Shown: piece by piece, positions 5,809 to 6,797 of the stretch
Numbering within the stretch: the stretch's first letter is position 1
Layout: each line of letters begins with the position of its first letter
NCBI GenBank assembly: GCA_041655055.1
Contig: JBBAGE010000125.1
Span: 1 to 6,797 of the forward strand
DNA from: JBBAGE01 sp041655055
GTDB lineage: Bacteria; Pseudomonadota; Alphaproteobacteria; Rhodobacterales; Rhodobacteraceae
Reading direction: 5' to 3'
Length of the DNA stretch: 6,797 nucleotides
Notes under the pieces: model-generated
Database searches by the model: none
Told to the model about the DNA's origin: nothing
The model's input: only the letters and a program-made list of their open reading frames with translations
Translations under genes and position numbers: made by a program

Positions 5809-6045
5809 TCAGACGGCGAACATCAGCAGAAGAGCTACGAGGAACGAAAAGATCCCCAGCGCTTCAGCAAACGCAATACCGATGAAAAGCGTGGCAATCT
5901 GGCCCGAAGCGGCCGAAGGATTGCGCAGCGCGCCCGACAGGAAGTTGCCGGCGATGTTGCCCACACCGATAGCTGCGCCACCCATGCCGATGGCCGTCAG
6001 GCCGACGCCGATGTATTGGCCCAGTTCTCCGATATTGCCTTCCAT
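5809..6045 (-). CDS. atpE: F0F1 ATP synthase subunit c
   Basis: A 78-residue hairpin membrane protein. Helix 1 (about 10-38) carries the glycine-rich GMGGAAIGVG, the cytoplasmic loop is RNP (41-43), and helix 2 (about 50-76) holds the proton-binding carboxylate E61 in IAFAEALGIF. It forms the rotor ring that couples proton flow to F1. No glutamine or other sodium-ligand pattern is seen in helix 1, so proton coupling is expected. I start at ATG 6045 (MEGNIGELGQ), not at ATG 6051: AAGGAG (6053-6058) is 7 bases from 6045 but only 1 base from 6051. A 78-residue product also equals the Rhodobacter c subunit length as I recall it. Spacers of 75 and 77 bases, each with a hairpin, flank the gene. Confidence 0.96.
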   Translation of the reverse strand: MEGNIGELGQYIGVGLTAIGMGGAAIGVGNIAGNFLSGALRNPSAASGQIATLFIGIAFAEALGIFSFLVALLLMFAV

Positions 6046-6052
6046 GCTCATT

Positions 6053-6058
6053 CTCCTT
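6053..6058 (-). promoter_or_regulatory. Shine-Dalgarno AAGGAG that fixes the atpE start
   Basis: On the minus strand AAGGAG stands 7 bases before ATG 6045 and a single base before ATG 6051, which decides for the 78-residue form. Confidence 0.8.
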
Positions 6059-6080
6059 GGGATTGGAAGTTGGATAGTGT

Positions 6081-6101
6081 GGCGCAGCGCATCATTGCGC
6101 C
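6081..6101 (-). other. Intercistronic inverted repeat between atpB and atpE
   Basis: GGCGCA (6081-6086) pairs with TGCGCC (6096-6101). The same right arm can instead pair with GCGCA (6087-6091), leaving a 4-base loop, so two hairpins compete for one segment. The element lies in the 75-base spacer, about 23 bases upstream of the atpE ribosome binding site. It may affect atpE translation or message stability; this is an inference. Confidence 0.45.
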
Positions 6102-6120
6102 GCGCGCGTGACTTGCCTGA

Positions 6121-6797
6121 TCAATGTGTCGGATGCAGCGCATCCTTAAGGTAAACGCAGGTCAGAATGGTGAAAACATAGGCCTGGATAAAGGCCACGA
6201 GGATCTCGAACGCATACATGCCAACCACGGCCACGATCGCGATCGGGGCCACGGCGACGATGGCCGCAAAGCCCGCGAACACCTTGATCACGGCATGGCC
6301 TGCAATCATGTTGCCGGCAAGACGAATGGAATGGCTGACGGGGCGCACGAAATAGGAAATCACCTCGATGATCGCCAGCACCGGGCGGATCGCCAGCGGC
6401 GCGGATGACACCCAGAACAGGCCCAGGAATTTCGCGCCATTCTTGACGAAACCCAGCACGGTCACGCCGACGAATACCAGCAGCGCCAGCACGCCGGTCA
6501 CCGCGATATGCGATGTCGTGGTAAAGGCGAACGGCAGCAGGCCAAGGAAGTTCGCGGTCACGATGAACATGAACAGCGTCATGATATAGGGGAAATATTT
6601 CACCCCTTCCTCGCCCGAGATATCTTCGACCATTTTATGAATGAAACCATAAGCCAGTTCCGCCACCGATTGCGCGCGACCGGGGATCATGGCGCGGCGG
6701 CTGGTGCTGGCAACCAGAATGAACAGCACGGCGATAACCGAAAGCGCCATCCACAGCGTCACGTTGGTGATGGAATACCAATGCACGGTATCGCCAC
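6121..6797 (-). CDS. atpB: F0F1 ATP synthase subunit a (5' partial)
   Basis: The frame stays open to the window edge (reading G-D-T-V-H-W-Y), so the GTG at 6786 is a valine codon and the true start lies a few tens of residues upstream. The visible 225 or so residues hold several membrane helices: LWMALSVIAVLFILVAS, YIMTLFMFIVTANFLGLLPF, IAVTGVLALLVFVGVTVLGF, the ISYFVRPVSHSIRLAGNM helix, and the C-terminal VGMYAFEILVAFIQAYVFTIL. The essential arginine is in SHSIRLAGN, encoded at 6322-6324, equivalent to E. coli aR210 facing the c-ring carboxylate. Q-A-Y in the last helix matches the conserved proton-path region. Subunit a forms the two half channels for protons. The ending YLKDALHPTH is typical of Rhodobacter-type proteins. 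It is the most upstream F0 gene visible; atpI would be expected beyond the edge. Confidence 0.95.
   Translation of the reverse strand, partial: GDTVHWYSITNVTLWMALSVIAVLFILVASTSRRAMIPGRAQSVAELAYGFIHKMVEDISGEEGVKYFPYIMTLFMFIVTANFLGLLPFAFTTTSHIAVTGVLALLVFVGVTVLGFVKNGAKFLGLFWVSSAPLAIRPVLAIIEVISYFVRPVSHSIRLAGNMIAGHAVIKVFAGFAAIVAVAPIAIVAVVGMYAFEILVAFIQAYVFTILTCVYLKDALHPTH

Noticed and set aside
5093..6154. A 353-codon + strand frame across the b', atpE and spacer region
   Set aside because: It is antisense to three conserved ATP synthase genes and spans their boundaries; its glycine-rich translation is a mirror of alanine codons.
6322..6324. SIRLAGNM around the essential arginine of subunit a, instead of the E. 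coli-like LRLFGNM
   Set aside because: The arginine is present, and the variation appears to be normal for Rhodobacter-type subunit a as far as I recall.

Overview
The window looks like ordinary chromosomal DNA of an alphaproteobacterium of the Rhodobacterales/Rhodobacteraceae type. The support is a high-GC, tightly packed sequence; an F0 ATP synthase cluster ordered atpB-atpE-b'-b, with two b-type subunits and a 78-residue c subunit of the Rhodobacter kind; and housekeeping proteins that resemble that group. Genus cannot be fixed from the sequence alone. I see no tRNA, rRNA, insertion sequence, CRISPR array, phage gene or sign of recent transfer.

Layout. Bases 1-861 (+) hold the C-terminal part of an HPP-family membrane protein fused to two CBS domains. 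Its stop codon abuts the stop of a convergent rnk/GreA-GreB-family gene (862-1263, -). Upstream of rnk is a 240-base gap (1264-1503) without a credible gene but with several inverted repeats, possibly a structured leader. Above it on the same strand are a PfkB-family (adenosine-kinase-like) sugar/nucleoside kinase and nth (endonuclease III), joined by a 4-base ATGA stop/start overlap. A 71-base divergent spacer separates nth from an Ada-type O6-methylguanine methyltransferase (+), so two DNA repair genes sit back to back. Next on the + strand is an OmpA-family lipoprotein, preceded by an 18-base dyad that overlaps a candidate -35 box. A perfect 12-bp stem with flanking A and T tracts (4598-4626) then serves as a likely shared terminator for this gene and for the ATP synthase cluster arriving from the other side. 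The rest (4648-6797, -) is the F0 sector: atpB (5' end outside the window), atpE, b' and b (atpF).

How the genes work together. The four F0 genes encode the membrane proton channel, the c ring and the peripheral stalk of ATP synthase. The F1 genes are not in the window; in Rhodobacter relatives they form a separate operon. nth and the methyltransferase cover oxidised bases and alkylated guanine respectively. The kinase, nth and rnk share a strand and could be partly co-transcribed. The HPP-CBS protein and the lipoprotein are envelope proteins with no evident tie to their neighbours.

I did not find convincing evidence of a new biological system. The items most worth checking are non-coding: the rnk leader with mutually exclusive pairings, the dyad upstream of the lipoprotein gene, and the hairpins between the F0 genes.
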